Source: Erwinia tasmaniensis Et1/99 (GTDB lineage: Bacteria; Pseudomonadota; Gammaproteobacteria; Enterobacterales; Enterobacteriaceae). From it: a DNA stretch of 64,000 nt. The notes under the pieces were generated by a model. The model was not told the origin of the DNA. It saw nothing but the letters and a program-made list of their open reading frames with translations, and ran no database searches. This document shows, one piece after another, positions 1-9,636 of this stretch. A program made the position numbers and the translations under genes. The stretch is from positions 3,286,001 through 3,350,000 of the forward strand of contig NC_010694.1 of the NCBI RefSeq assembly GCF_000026185.1, written 5' to 3'. The first letter of the stretch is position 1. Every line of letters starts with the position of its first letter.

Positions 1-517
1 GTTCTTCAATAAAACGCTCTCTGTCGCGCTCCGCCATCCTTCTGATACGGCTAGAGTTTCTGTATTTATCTTCTACATCAGCGATGACTATCGGTTCCCC
101 GGCAGCTTCTGACTGTAGTCGAATTTTATATTCATCACCGTCTTCTTCGCTCAGCTGTCCACCTGCGACGAAATAATCTACCAGAGAGGAAATCAGCTCT
201 TTCTTTTTCTGCTCGTCTGTAATGATATAGTTCTCATTATCATTTTTCAGGATGGCTCCGCCCTCTTCCCGGGGCAATTGCGTGGCAACAGCCCCGGATA
301 TCAGTGATGGAGAATGATAGGCTGTGGCTGGATAATAATTTCCACCCGCGATTATTCCACCCTCTGGGGAAATAGTGGGTGCGTAATTTTGGCCAGCAGG
401 GAACCTATTATTGCCAATGGCTGAGGATAACTGCTCATCGGATGAAAATGCTGCGACTTTCGATACTTGAATCAAAAGCATTAACTGAAAGACCGTAGAG
501 AGTGGGCACCTGCGCAT
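1..517 (-). CDS. Hypothetical secreted protein, 5' part only
   Basis: Open minus-strand frame running off the left edge of the window, so only the first 172 codons are visible. The ATG at 517-515 gives an N-terminus with two arginines followed by a hydrophobic stretch (MLLIQVSKVAAFSS), which looks like a Sec signal peptide. An in-frame ATG at 481-479 would shorten it. The mature part is polar, rich in Gly, Ser, Glu and Asp, and ends in the window with an Arg/Glu-rich charged stretch. I do not recognise a family. It is transcribed towards the window edge and separated from cysQ by more than 500 bases. An eleven-G run (C on the coding strand) lies about 80 bases upstream of the start. No strong ribosome-binding site precedes either ATG. 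Confidence 0.5.
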   Translation of the reverse strand, partial: MRRCPLSTVFQLMLLIQVSKVAAFSSDEQLSSAIGNNRFPAGQNYAPTISPEGGIIAGGNYYPATAYHSPSLISGAVATQLPREEGGAILKNDNENYIITDEQKKKELISSLVDYFVAGGQLSEEDGDEYKIRLQSEAAGEPIVIADVEDKYRNSSRIRRMAERDRERFIEE

Positions 518-596
518 GGTTTTTATCTGCCCTGATTGCCTGTTTAGTTTTTCAGGGATGGTTTCTAGCTGCGATAAAAAGTGGAGTATTTCATTC

Positions 597-607
597 GGGG
601 GGGGGGG
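597..607. repeat. Homopolymer of eleven G
   Basis: Eleven consecutive G, about 80 bases upstream of the start of the secreted-protein gene on the minus strand. Runs this long slip readily during replication. It lies outside any reading frame I accept, so an effect would have to be on promoter spacing. Confidence 0.85.
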
Positions 608-990
608 TGGTTTTTTTGAGCATGTGGCAGATGAAACATGAGTGCTGTTTTTATCATATCTCTTATTTTTATGATTACCGATTACAGCTCGGTGCTGCGA
701 AAGGTGTATGGGCACAATATTTCCCCTTCAAGTTAGGATAGAAAGAGATATAATATATACCGCTACATATTAATACTTAAAAACGATTGCCCGGGATGAA
801 AATAAACGTCGGTTCAAAATGTAGAATATGGAATTATTACTAATGAAATTGCCAAGCGTGGTTCCACACTTCCATTAGTTTAATGACAGGATTCATTCAG
901 CTAAGAATCGTTATAACAGGGGGGAGAGCAGAAAAAACCTTCATATTCTGCCTTGTCTGCGTGCTATATTTCTGCGGTCATCCGTTTATT

Positions 991-1020
991 GGCAACACAG
1001 CATACACATGCTGTGTTGCC
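991..1020. terminator. Perfect 13-bp hairpin downstream of cysQ
   Basis: GGCAACACAGCAT and its exact complement enclose a four-base loop. It lies 33 bases beyond the cysQ stop codon, so it can end the cysQ transcript, although there is no U-tract on either side. It may instead stabilise the 3' end or be a repeat-type palindrome. Confidence 0.5.
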
Positions 1021-1053
1021 CGCGATAATATGGGAATAATGAATTTCCTAAGT

Positions 1054-1794
1054 TCAATAAATCGACACACGGAAACCCGGATTCAGAAATGACTCACGTG
1101 GCGCATAGTCAAGAGGCTTTCCCTGCCAGTCATTAACGTGCGCGCCCGCGGCCAGCGCCACCGCATGGCCAGCGCCAGTATCCCAGATATTGGTAGGCCC
1201 AAAGCGCGGATAGAGCTGCGCTTTCCCCTCTGCCACCAGGCAGAACTTTAACGAAGAGCCAATTGCGGTGGTTTGATGATCCCCCAGATGCTTGAGGTAA
1301 TCTTCCAGTTCGCTGTCAGCATGTGAACGGCTGATCACCACCAACGGCGGTCGTGCATCCTGTACGTGAATGCGCATTTTATGACCGTCCTCTTCCTTCC
1401 AGGCTTTACCTTCTGCGGCGTAATACATCACCGACAGCACCGGAGCATAGACCACGCCCAGCACCGGTTTACCCGCTTCGATCAGCGCGATGTTGACCGT
1501 AAATTCCCCATTACGCTTGATAAACTCTTTCGTACCGTCCAGCGGGTCCACCAGCCAGTATTGCTGCCAGTGCTGGCGAATTTCCCAACTCTGTGGATCT
1601 TCTTCCGACAGAACAGGGATTGTCGGGGTTAATGCCTGCAATCCAGAGACAATCACCCCATGCGCCGCGAGGTCTGCGGCAGTCACCGGGGAATCATCGG
1701 ACTTTTGCATCACATCCAGTGGAGTCTGCCCGTCATACACCTGCATAATGGCATTACCTGCCTCATATGCCAGCTGGCAAATTTTTTCTAACAC
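1054..1794 (-). CDS. cysQ: 3'(2'),5'-bisphosphate nucleotidase CysQ
   Basis: Hydrolyses 3'-phosphoadenosine 5'-phosphate to AMP, clearing the by-product of sulfate assimilation. It belongs to the Mg-dependent, Li-sensitive inositol monophosphatase family. Metal ligands are visible: Glu64 in the SEED motif and Asp83/Asp86 in DPLDGT. The C-terminal WDTGAGHA motif is the family's second signature (E. coli has WDTAAGHA). Start: the GTG at 1794 gives 246 aa, the E. coli length, and has an AGGAGG six bases upstream. The earlier GTG at 1800 overlaps that ribosome-binding site and is unlikely. It is divergent from cpdB, as in E. coli. Confidence 0.96.
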   Translation of the reverse strand: MLEKICQLAYEAGNAIMQVYDGQTPLDVMQKSDDSPVTAADLAAHGVIVSGLQALTPTIPVLSEEDPQSWEIRQHWQQYWLVDPLDGTKEFIKRNGEFTVNIALIEAGKPVLGVVYAPVLSVMYYAAEGKAWKEEDGHKMRIHVQDARPPLVVISRSHADSELEDYLKHLGDHQTTAIGSSLKFCLVAEGKAQLYPRFGPTNIWDTGAGHAVALAAGAHVNDWQGKPLDYAPRESFLNPGFRVSIY

Positions 1795-2030
1795 GGCCAC
1801 CTCCTGAATATTATGGTGTTTGCATCAGCATAGCGCACCTGTGCTGGCGGAGCACGGGATACCGCTATTTTTCGAATAATCATTAGGTTAACGGAATAAC
1901 GTGAAACATGGGTACGATTTGATGCGAAATTATTCGTGCCTCATCACATTTTGCTGCGACCATGACACAAATTTTCATAATACTCTGCGATGGTTATAAA
2001 TATTTATTGATGAACATTAAGGGAGAAAAC

Positions 2031-3965
2031 ATGTTCAGATCCAGCCTCACGCTGTGCGCACTGCTGGTTAGCCACTCGCCGTATGCCGCCACCGTTGATT
2101 TTCGCATTATGGAAACCACTGATCTGCGTGCGAATATGATGGACTTTGATTATTACAAGGACAGGCCCACCGATAAGTATGGTCTGGTGCGTACAGCTTC
2201 ACTGATCAACGCGGCACGGCAGCAGGCGACCAATAGCGTGCTCGTTGATAATGGTGATGTCATACAGGGCAGCCCTCTGGGTGACTATATGGCGTCAAAA
2301 GGGCTGAAAAACGGGGATATCCATCCGGTTTATAAAGCAATGAATTCCCTTGACTACAGCGTGGGCAATCTCGGTAATCACGAATTCAATTATGGTCTTG
2401 ATTACCTGCAAAAGGCGATCCGTGGCGCACGCTTTCCCTATATCAACGCCAATATTATCGATGTGAAAAGCGGTAAACCGCTGTTCACGCCATGGCTGAT
2501 TAAGCCGGTGACGGTGCGCGATCGCGAGGGCAGCACCCACACGCTAAAGGTCGGTTATATCGGCTTTGCGCCGCCGCAGATTATGACGTGGGATCGGGCT
2601 AACCTGAGCGGTAAAGTCACGGTGGAGGATATCACCGCCACGGCCAGGAAATGGGTGCCGCAAATGCGCCAGCAGGGGGCTGATATTGTTGTCGCCATCC
2701 CACATTCTGGCCTCTCCAGCGAGCCGTATCATGCGCTGGCAGAGAACTCCGTTTACTATCTCAGCCAGGTGGCGGGGATCGATGCGATACTGTTTGGCCA
2801 TGCGCATGCGGTCTTCCCCAGCAGCGATTTTGACGCCATCAAAGGGGCAGATATTGCAAAGGGTACGCTGAACGGTATTCCGGCGGTGATGCTGGGCATG
2901 TGGGGCGACCATCTCGGGATGGTCGATCTGGTACTGAACAATGACGCCGGGCGCTGGCGGGTGAGCGATGCACGCGCCGAAGCCCGCCCGGTGTATGATA
3001 AGGCGACTAAGCAGTCGCTGGCAGCGGAAGATCCCGCACTGGTAGGAATTCTGTCACAGGATCATGTCGCCACCCGCGAATTTGTCAGCCAGCCGATCGG
3101 TAAGTCGGCGGATGTGCTGGCCAGCTACCTGTCGCTGGTGCAGGACGATCCGACGGTGCAAATCGTCAACGATGCCCAGCGCGCCTACGTTGAACGCTTT
3201 ATTCAGGGCGATCCCGACCTGGCGACTCTCCCCGTGCTGGCAGCAGCAGCACCGTTTAAGGCCGGTGGGCGCAAAAACGATCCGTCGAGCTATGTCGAGG
3301 TGGATAAAGGGCAGCTTACTTTGCGTAATGCGGCCGACCTCTATCTTTATCCCAACACGCTGGTCGTGGTAAAAGCCAGTGGCGAGCAGGTCAAACAGTG
3401 GCTTGAATGTTCAGCCGGGCAGTTTAATCAGATCGATATCCATAGCGGTAAACCGCAATCGCTTATCAACTGGGATTTCCGTACCTATAACTTCGACGTG
3501 ATTGACGGGGTGAATTATCAGATTGATGTGACGCAGCCCGCACGCTATGACGCAGAATGTCGACTGATTGATAGCAAGGCCTCACGTATCCGCGATCTGA
3601 CCTGGCAAGGTCAGCCTGTCGATCCGGCCGCAACATTCCTTATTGCTACCAATAACTATCGTGCCTGGGGCGGTCAGTTTGCCGGTACCGGTGAAAAACA
3701 GATTGCGTTTGCTTCACCAGATGAGAACCGATCGATTCTGGCTGCCTATATTGGCGCACAAACACGCGCCCACGGGGCGGTTCGTGCTCGGGCAGATAAC
3801 AACTGGCGTCTGGCCCCCATTAACAGCAGCACGCCGCTGGATATCCGCTTTGAAACCTCACCGGGAGAAAAAGCGGCGGAGTTTATACGCAGCCATACGC
3901 GCTATCCCCTGCAATATCAGGGAACAGACCCGACGGGTTTTGCGATTTATCAGCTAAAGCTTTAA
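2031..3965 (+). CDS. cpdB: Periplasmic 2',3'-cyclic-nucleotide 2'-phosphodiesterase/3'-nucleotidase CpdB
   Basis: Periplasmic bifunctional enzyme that converts 2',3'-cyclic nucleotides to 3'-nucleotides and then to nucleosides, for nucleotide scavenging. 644 aa. The signal peptide ([20 protein letters not shown]) is followed directly by the metallophosphatase domain, with the metal-binding motifs GNHEFNYG and GHAHAVFP and the 5'-nucleotidase C-terminal domain. The ATG at 2031 is preceded by GGGAGA and begins a proper signal peptide. The longer frame from 1962 would add a non-signal extension and is not favoured. Compared from memory with E. coli CpdB, one glycine is missing from the [10 protein letters not shown] segment; the rest is highly similar. 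It converges on fklB with a hairpin between. Confidence 0.96.
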   Translation: MFRSSLTLCALLVSHSPYAATVDFRIMETTDLRANMMDFDYYKDRPTDKYGLVRTASLINAARQQATNSVLVDNGDVIQGSPLGDYMASKGLKNGDIHPVYKAMNSLDYSVGNLGNHEFNYGLDYLQKAIRGARFPYINANIIDVKSGKPLFTPWLIKPVTVRDREGSTHTLKVGYIGFAPPQIMTWDRANLSGKVTVEDITATARKWVPQMRQQGADIVVAIPHSGLSSEPYHALAENSVYYLSQVAGIDAILFGHAHAVFPSSDFDAIKGADIAKGTLNGIPAVMLGMWGDHLGMVDLVLNNDAGRWRVSDARAEARPVYDKATKQSLAAEDPALVGILSQDHVATREFVSQPIGKSADVLASYLSLVQDDPTVQIVNDAQRAYVERFIQGDPDLATLPVLAAAAPFKAGGRKNDPSSYVEVDKGQLTLRNAADLYLYPNTLVVVKASGEQVKQWLECSAGQFNQIDIHSGKPQSLINWDFRTYNFDVIDGVNYQIDVTQPARYDAECRLIDSKASRIRDLTWQGQPVDPAATFLIATNNYRAWGGQFAGTGEKQIAFASPDENRSILAAYIGAQTRAHGAVRARADNNWRLAPINSSTPLDIRFETSPGEKAAEFIRSHTRYPLQYQGTDPTGFAIYQLKL

Positions 3966-3970
3966 CGACA

Positions 3971-4009
3971 GGGCATTCCGACCGACGATACACCTCGGCC
4001 GGAATGCCC
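3971..4009. terminator. Bidirectional hairpin between cpdB and fklB
   Basis: GGGCATTCCG pairs perfectly with CGGAATGCCC, with a partly paired inner segment. It lies between two convergent stop codons (3965 and 4016). No U-tract, so possibly a transcript-end stabiliser as much as a terminator. Confidence 0.6.
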
Positions 4010-4015
4010 GTGATC

Positions 4016-4636
4016 TTACAGGATGTCCAACAGCTCGACTTCAAACACCAGGGTGCTGAAAGGCGGGATGGAGGCACCGGCACCGCGCTCGCCGTAGGCG
4101 AGGCCGTGTGGGATCACCAGCTGCCATTTGGAACCCACCGGCATCAGGGTTAATGCTTCGATCCAGCCAGGGATCACGCCGCTAACCGGAAATTCAGCCG
4201 GCTCGCCGCGCTGTACGGAGCTGTCAAACACGCTGCCGTCGATCAGTTTACCGGTATAGTGCACACGCACACGATCCTGGCGAGACGGGATGGCGCCTTC
4301 TCCCTGAGTCAACACGCTGAACTGCAGCCCGCTCTCCGTGCTGCTGACGCCTTCGCGCTGTGCATTCTCTTCCAGGAACTTCTGACCTTCCACTGCCAGA
4401 GCCTTTTGACGCTCCTGACGAACAACTTCGGCACGCTCGTGCACTTCACGCAGGGCGCGGTGAACCACGTCAACGGGCACCGTCGGGGCATTCCCTTCCA
4501 GCGCATCGCGCAGGCCTGCCAGCAGAGCGTCAGGCTGCAAGCCCTGCAGACCAGACTCCTGTAGCTGCTGGCCGACCTGTAAACCGATACCGTAACTTGC
4601 TTGCGCTTCCACGCTGTCAAAAGAAGGGGTTGTCAT
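4016..4636 (-). CDS. fklB: FKBP-type peptidyl-prolyl cis-trans isomerase, 22 kDa
   Basis: Catalyses cis-trans isomerisation of proline peptide bonds; the 22-kDa FklB type is a V-shaped dimer. 206 aa, identical in length to E. coli FklB. The N-terminal dimerisation part (about 1-110, starting [18 protein letters not shown]) is followed by the FKBP domain (about 115-206) with [21 protein letters not shown] and AYGERG. The ATG at 4636 has AAAGGA upstream. An open extension to 4768 is not part of the family protein and lacks a better start. Divergent from oapA, with about 200 bases for both promoters. Confidence 0.96.
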   Translation of the reverse strand: MTTPSFDSVEAQASYGIGLQVGQQLQESGLQGLQPDALLAGLRDALEGNAPTVPVDVVHRALREVHERAEVVRQERQKALAVEGQKFLEENAQREGVSSTESGLQFSVLTQGEGAIPSRQDRVRVHYTGKLIDGSVFDSSVQRGEPAEFPVSGVIPGWIEALTLMPVGSKWQLVIPHGLAYGERGAGASIPPFSTLVFEVELLDIL

Positions 4637-4841
4637 GCATTTTCCTTTCATCATTATCAAATCGAAGACGAAGCATAACAGCGCGGGCAACAGGCGTAAA
4701 ATCTCATCTTCCCCTGGTGACTTTTCGCGACGAAACGGAAACAATACCTTTCCATTCTTCAGTCGCACAATGGCTGCCAGGCTGCCACCGTAGCATCAGG
4801 CCACCGGTAGTCTGCTAAGCTACAAAGTATCAGAGGTAGAA

Positions 4842-5489
4842 ATGGGCCAAATAGCCCGCAGGCACAGGAAGAGCCGGCTGCATGTCGCCAGCTACATCAA
4901 AAAATGGATCGCGCGATACCCGCGCCATCAGGAGGCCTTCGTGTCAGAAGCATCATCCGGTTCACGCTTAGCGTCATGGTTCAGCCGCCTCTGGCATCTG
5001 CCAGAGCAGATAAGCTGGATGGCCCCCCTGCCGGCCTTCCATCGCCGGGGGATTATTGCCGTTGCGCTATTGGTACTGCTGGCGTTTCTGTGGCCTTCCT
5101 CCCCGCAGCAGCGCACGGCAAAACCCGTCGCCGCGTTGCAAAGTCATTCCACGGCCACTGAGGTTCCTTTACAGGCACAACTTACTGACGGCTCACCTGC
5201 GGCGCTCGCCGCGCAGCCTGATGTAGAGGGCGGGTGGCAGAATTATACCGTGGCTTCAGGCCAGACGCTGGCGCAGCTGTTCCGCGACAATAATCTGCCG
5301 GTTAATGATGTGTTTGCTATGGCGCAGGTAGAGGGAAATGACAAGCCTCTCAGCACGTTGCACAGCGGGCAGACGGTGAAAGTGCGTCAGAATGCACAGG
5401 GAGTGGTAACCGGGCTGATGCTCGACGGCGCTAACGGCAGTATCTTATTTACCCGCCAGCCGGATGGCACCTTTATTCAGGCACGGTAG
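4842..5489 (+). CDS. oapA: Cell-division protein OapA (YtfB family)
   Basis: OapA/YtfB is an inner-membrane protein that binds glycan strands and localises to the division septum; in Haemophilus OapA affects colony opacity and adherence. 215 aa (E. coli about 212). A basic cytoplasmic N-terminus (residues 1-60) precedes one membrane helix at about 70-85 (RRGIIAVALLVLLAFLWP). A linker then leads to the conserved C-terminal OapA/LysM-like domain (about 128-215), with YTVASGQTLAQLFRDNNLP and a closing LFTRQPDGTFIQAR almost identical to YtfB. The N-terminal 40 residues do not resemble those of E. coli. AGAGGT lies four bases before the ATG. Gene order with fklB is conserved. Confidence 0.9.
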   Translation: MGQIARRHRKSRLHVASYIKKWIARYPRHQEAFVSEASSGSRLASWFSRLWHLPEQISWMAPLPAFHRRGIIAVALLVLLAFLWPSSPQQRTAKPVAALQSHSTATEVPLQAQLTDGSPAALAAQPDVEGGWQNYTVASGQTLAQLFRDNNLPVNDVFAMAQVEGNDKPLSTLHSGQTVKVRQNAQGVVTGLMLDGANGSILFTRQPDGTFIQAR

Positions 5490-5520
5490 AAACAAAAACG
5501 CCGAGGCGGGTTCAGTGTTG

Positions 5521-6309
5521 TTATCTGACCACAACCCACTTAGGCTTTTCAGCCTGTTTATCCCAGGTCGTCATGCCTGTTGAATACCTTCTGTCTTGCG
5601 CAGAAATGATGTTAACAATCTGGGTGCATGATTCGACATTCAACTCATTATTTCCCCAATCAGACAATTGGGCCTGGCTAAGAGTTAAACCATCCCGGGG
5701 CATAACCTTGCCGTGGCCAATTCCGCCTTCCGTCAGAATATCAACGAAGCCGGGGAGGGTTGCGTCATAGATCTGCACTCTGCCAACAGCCAGCATACCT
5801 CTTGCCCAAATTTTGGCACCATACACCGTCTGCTTATTGTCACAGACAATGTGATCGTACCAATTCAACAGGAAACCGTAGACGGTTCGGGCAAGTGATT
5901 TCTGCTCAAGTAGAGAGTCAACAAATGCACCTTTAATTTGCATACCCTGCTGCGGCCCACTATGAGCCTGGAAATGATAGGGTTGATAGGTGAACCGCGC
6001 TATCACACAATCATTTTCTTCATTTTCCATACCAGAACTAAGCAGTTCCTCGATAATCTCTTGTTCGCTCTGACCGTCCATAGATCGTTCTAACCCATAC
6101 TCTTCGTACCAGCCGTCAGTACCACAGCCGACTTCTGTGACCACCAGACAAAATGGCGTATCGGCACCAGTGAGTTTATATTCGGAAAGGCGGATAAGAG
6201 AGTGACTACGAGGGGCTATAATATAGCCCTCTCGAATCAGCTCTTTTGAGGTGCAGTCAGGAAACTTACTGAGATTTTTTGAATAGCCGTGAATTAACGA
6301 AGGTGCCAT
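5521..6309 (-). CDS. Hypothetical protein, second gene of a two-gene operon
   Basis: 262 aa, no signal peptide or membrane helix, and no motif I can assign. It contains several Cys and Trp residues and a Gly-rich middle (AKIWARGMLAVGRVQIYD). Its ATG lies inside the 3' end of the upstream gene (16-base overlap), so the two are probably translationally coupled and their products may act together. Both sit between oapA and rplI. E. coli has the uncharacterised genes yjfZ (about 264 aa) and the pseudogene ytfA in this same interval, so positional equivalence with yjfZ is possible, but I cannot verify it. Downstream, at 5496-5512, a short CGCC-GA-GGCG palindrome with T-rich flank may terminate the operon. 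Confidence 0.75.
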   Translation of the reverse strand: MAPSLIHGYSKNLSKFPDCTSKELIREGYIIAPRSHSLIRLSEYKLTGADTPFCLVVTEVGCGTDGWYEEYGLERSMDGQSEQEIIEELLSSGMENEENDCVIARFTYQPYHFQAHSGPQQGMQIKGAFVDSLLEQKSLARTVYGFLLNWYDHIVCDNKQTVYGAKIWARGMLAVGRVQIYDATLPGFVDILTEGGIGHGKVMPRDGLTLSQAQLSDWGNNELNVESCTQIVNIISAQDRRYSTGMTTWDKQAEKPKWVVVR

Positions 6310-6707
6310 TGATTAGCTACACGCCTTTCCGCAGAGGGATTATTGCGCACCAGACTAACATCAATACTATAAATTTTCTTCAAGAACATAGTCAGGCTGC
6401 GTTCGATTTCAGAAAAAACCTCTTCCTCGACATTCACAACTTCAGGGTACTGTTTTTCAGGCTGCACAACGAATCGCAAGCAGTTGTTGAATACCATTAG
6501 CTCTGCAAAGGGTTTTACGGTGTACTGAGCCTTATCAACGTCACTCTTCATGGTAATGATAAAAAGCTGATGCCTGAGCGCGCCATTTTTGTTCAGGTGA
6601 CGAATTTCAAGCGAGTCAGAGCTGTGATGCAACGGCAGCGTTGCAATCATACTTGTACTGTTTTTGATAGTCGTTACTGATCTTTCAGAAATAAGTGCGT
6701 CATGCAT
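6294..6707 (-). CDS. Hypothetical protein, first gene of a two-gene operon
   Basis: 137 aa, soluble by appearance, no motif recognised. It has alternating hydrophobic segments in the middle (LRHQLFIITMKSDVDKAQ) and a basic C-terminus. The ATG at 6707 is preceded by AAGGTGG at a good distance. Its stop codon overlaps the start of the next gene by 16 bases. The leader upstream (6721-6818) folds into four successive hairpins. The pair is more AT-rich than its ribosomal-protein neighbours, which could mean acquisition, but the interval between oapA and rplI carries hypothetical genes in E. coli too. Confidence 0.7.
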   Translation of the reverse strand: MHDALISERSVTTIKNSTSMIATLPLHHSSDSLEIRHLNKNGALRHQLFIITMKSDVDKAQYTVKPFAELMVFNNCLRFVVQPEKQYPEVVNVEEEVFSEIERSLTMFLKKIYSIDVSLVRNNPSAERRVANQWHLR

Positions 6708-6720
6708 GTTTCCACCTTAG

Positions 6721-6818
6721 CCGAATGCTCATCGAGCGTGTTCGGCGACCTCCCCTTCAGGGAGATTTAGAGGCTACGAGGATGCGTAGCGATAATCAGT
6801 TGACGACTTCGTCAACTG
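6721..6818 (-). promoter_or_regulatory. Four tandem hairpins in the leader of the two-gene operon
   Basis: Four separate inverted repeats follow each other. At 6721-6745, CCGAA/TTCGG has an inner GCTC/GAGC. At 6750-6764 there is CTCCC/GGGAG, at 6773-6790 GCTACG/CGTAGC, and at 6797-6818 a 10-bp perfect stem CAGTTGACGA/TCGTCAACTG with a two-base loop. They lie immediately upstream of the ATG at 6707, so they would form in its 5' leader. Role unknown. Confidence 0.55.
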
Positions 6819-6986
6819 TCTAAGAAATCTACGCCATTATTCAAAAATAATCAATTTAAGGTTGAATAGGTGCCCAGTAAACACAGGGTTGAACAACGCT
6901 TTACCAGGCTCATATCGACAATTCCTCGCCACGCTTTAGTATTAGGGACGATCGGCACCTCCTGAGGAGGGGTCTGGCACTGATAA

Positions 6987-7017
6987 CAAAAACGCCGACC
7001 CTGAGGTCGGCGTTTTG
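6987..7017. terminator. Terminator of the rpsF-priB-rpsR-rplI operon
   Basis: CGCCGACC pairs with GGTCGGCG around a four-base loop, with runs of A on the left and T on the right, so it can work in both directions. It lies 17 bases after the rplI stop codon. Confidence 0.9.
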
Positions 7018-7033
7018 TATCGAACTTTAGCGA

Positions 7034-7498
<465 letters not shown>

Positions 7499-7524
7499 TT
7501 AAAGTCGTTAATGGACAGTTGCCG

Positions 7525-8074
<550 letters not shown>

Positions 8075-8079
8075 GGAAA

Positions 8080-8487
<408 letters not shown>

Positions 8488-8516
8488 TTACGGATTATTC
8501 AGCCTCCTGTCAGGGT

Positions 8517-8561
8517 CAGCCGTGGCCCATGGAAGCAAGGAACGTTGTTTGTGTACGGCTG
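8517..8561 (-). promoter_or_regulatory. Candidate S6:S18-binding leader hairpin of rpsF
   Basis: CAGCCGT and ACGGCTG pair across about 30 bases in the rpsF 5' leader, 42 bases upstream of the start. Leaders that bind the S6:S18 complex are known for rpsF in many bacteria and contain a paired element with a CCG-containing bulge. The placement fits, but I cannot confirm the exact consensus by eye. Confidence 0.45.
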
Positions 8562-8656
8562 AAAAATTGACGCGTAATCATACTGGCGAGGCGGGGGAAA
8601 CACAAGGTAAAGATCGCGTGCGGTGAAAAAGCATCAGCGGGCGGATAAGAAGCGCC

Positions 8657-9481
8657 TTAAAGCCTGCATTTTTTACCGCCTTCGTGACAACTCTGCGCCA
8701 GCGCAGAACGCGTTTCCTCGTCGTCAGATAACGGCAAATGGCGTTCAAAGAAAGCGGTAAACGCCGCCAGTGCCGGGGGAGTGATACGGTGACCAGTCCC
8801 CTCTTCAATCAGATATGTCAGATTGCGATCCTGGCCGCTGTGGCGCAGCGCCTGCTCTAAACGCACGCTTTCAGCAACCGGTACGACCTCATCGGCATCG
8901 CCGTGCCACACCAGCAGAGGACGGTTGGCGATATTGGCCAACCGCTGGCTCACGTCATAATCTGCTAGCGGTGCCAGCCTTTGCGCCAGCGGCTTTTCAT
9001 GCTCGCCAGAGCCAGACATCAGCGGTGGGAACAAGGTGGATGCCAGCTGGCTATAGTAGCCGGAACCCATCATGCAGGCGCAGCTGTGGAGCTGCGGATA
9101 GCGCGCCAGCGCGCCCAGGGCGGTCATCCCCCCCATTGAGGCCCCTGCCACCGCCAGCCGATCGCCCTCTACCAGCTTATGCTGGCGCAGCGCCCGTTCA
9201 ATCTGCGGCAGCTCGTCAATATTACTGCGCAGTATCTCCCAGAAGTGCGCCAGTCGCCGCGAGTCATCACCATCAAAGCGCGCGCCGTGCATATCCGCAT
9301 CCGGCAGTACGGCTCGGTAACCGGCCTGCGCCAGCGCCACCGCAAAGTAGCCGTACACTTCCTTCGACGAGCTATAGCCATGATAAAACAGCACCGTAGG
9401 CAACGCCTGATGCCGCTTGCCGGCAGGGTAAGCATGTAAACATTCGATCCCGGCGAAACGGTCGGTATTCAGCTCAATCAT
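8657..9481 (-). CDS. yjfP: Alpha/beta-hydrolase esterase YjfP
   Basis: Serine esterase of the YjfP family (short-chain acyl esters; natural substrate unknown). 274 aa against about 249 in E. coli. The catalytic triad is visible: the nucleophile serine in GASMGGMTALG, the aspartate in HGDADEVVP, and the histidine in GTGHRITPPA; FYHGYSSSKEVYGYFA is the oxyanion region. The C-terminus carries an extra 20 or so residues with two cysteines (SDDEETRSALAQSCHEGG) beyond the usual end. In E. coli yjfP is separated from rpsF by the ula genes, which are absent here. Confidence 0.93.
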   Translation of the reverse strand: MIELNTDRFAGIECLHAYPAGKRHQALPTVLFYHGYSSSKEVYGYFAVALAQAGYRAVLPDADMHGARFDGDDSRRLAHFWEILRSNIDELPQIERALRQHKLVEGDRLAVAGASMGGMTALGALARYPQLHSCACMMGSGYYSQLASTLFPPLMSGSGEHEKPLAQRLAPLADYDVSQRLANIANRPLLVWHGDADEVVPVAESVRLEQALRHSGQDRNLTYLIEEGTGHRITPPALAAFTAFFERHLPLSDDEETRSALAQSCHEGGKKCRL

Positions 9482-9636
9482 GGCATCTCCTGTTTATGTT
9501 CCGCCCGGTCGGCGGCCTGCGATTAGGCTGGCGACACAGGATCGGGTAACAGCTATAGGCTTTTATTATGCTTCATAAAGTATATTAACCGCCTGCCGTT
9601 AAAGCGTGTAATACCATAACGATATAAGGCATAGCG

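Larger units (their letters stand above)
518..1053. other. Gene-free gap with a G11 tract and a hairpin
   Basis: No convincing coding sequence in 536 bases; the short plus-strand frames here (502-741, 883-1092) have no ribosome-binding site or recognisable product. It contains a run of eleven G at 597-607 followed shortly by a run of seven T, and a perfect hairpin at 991-1020. The gap probably carries the promoter of the minus-strand secreted-protein gene. Confidence 0.5.

Noticed and set aside
502..741. 79-codon frame containing the G11 tract
   Set aside because: No ribosome-binding site, unusual Cys/Phe/Trp-rich product, and it overlaps the start of the better-supported minus-strand gene.
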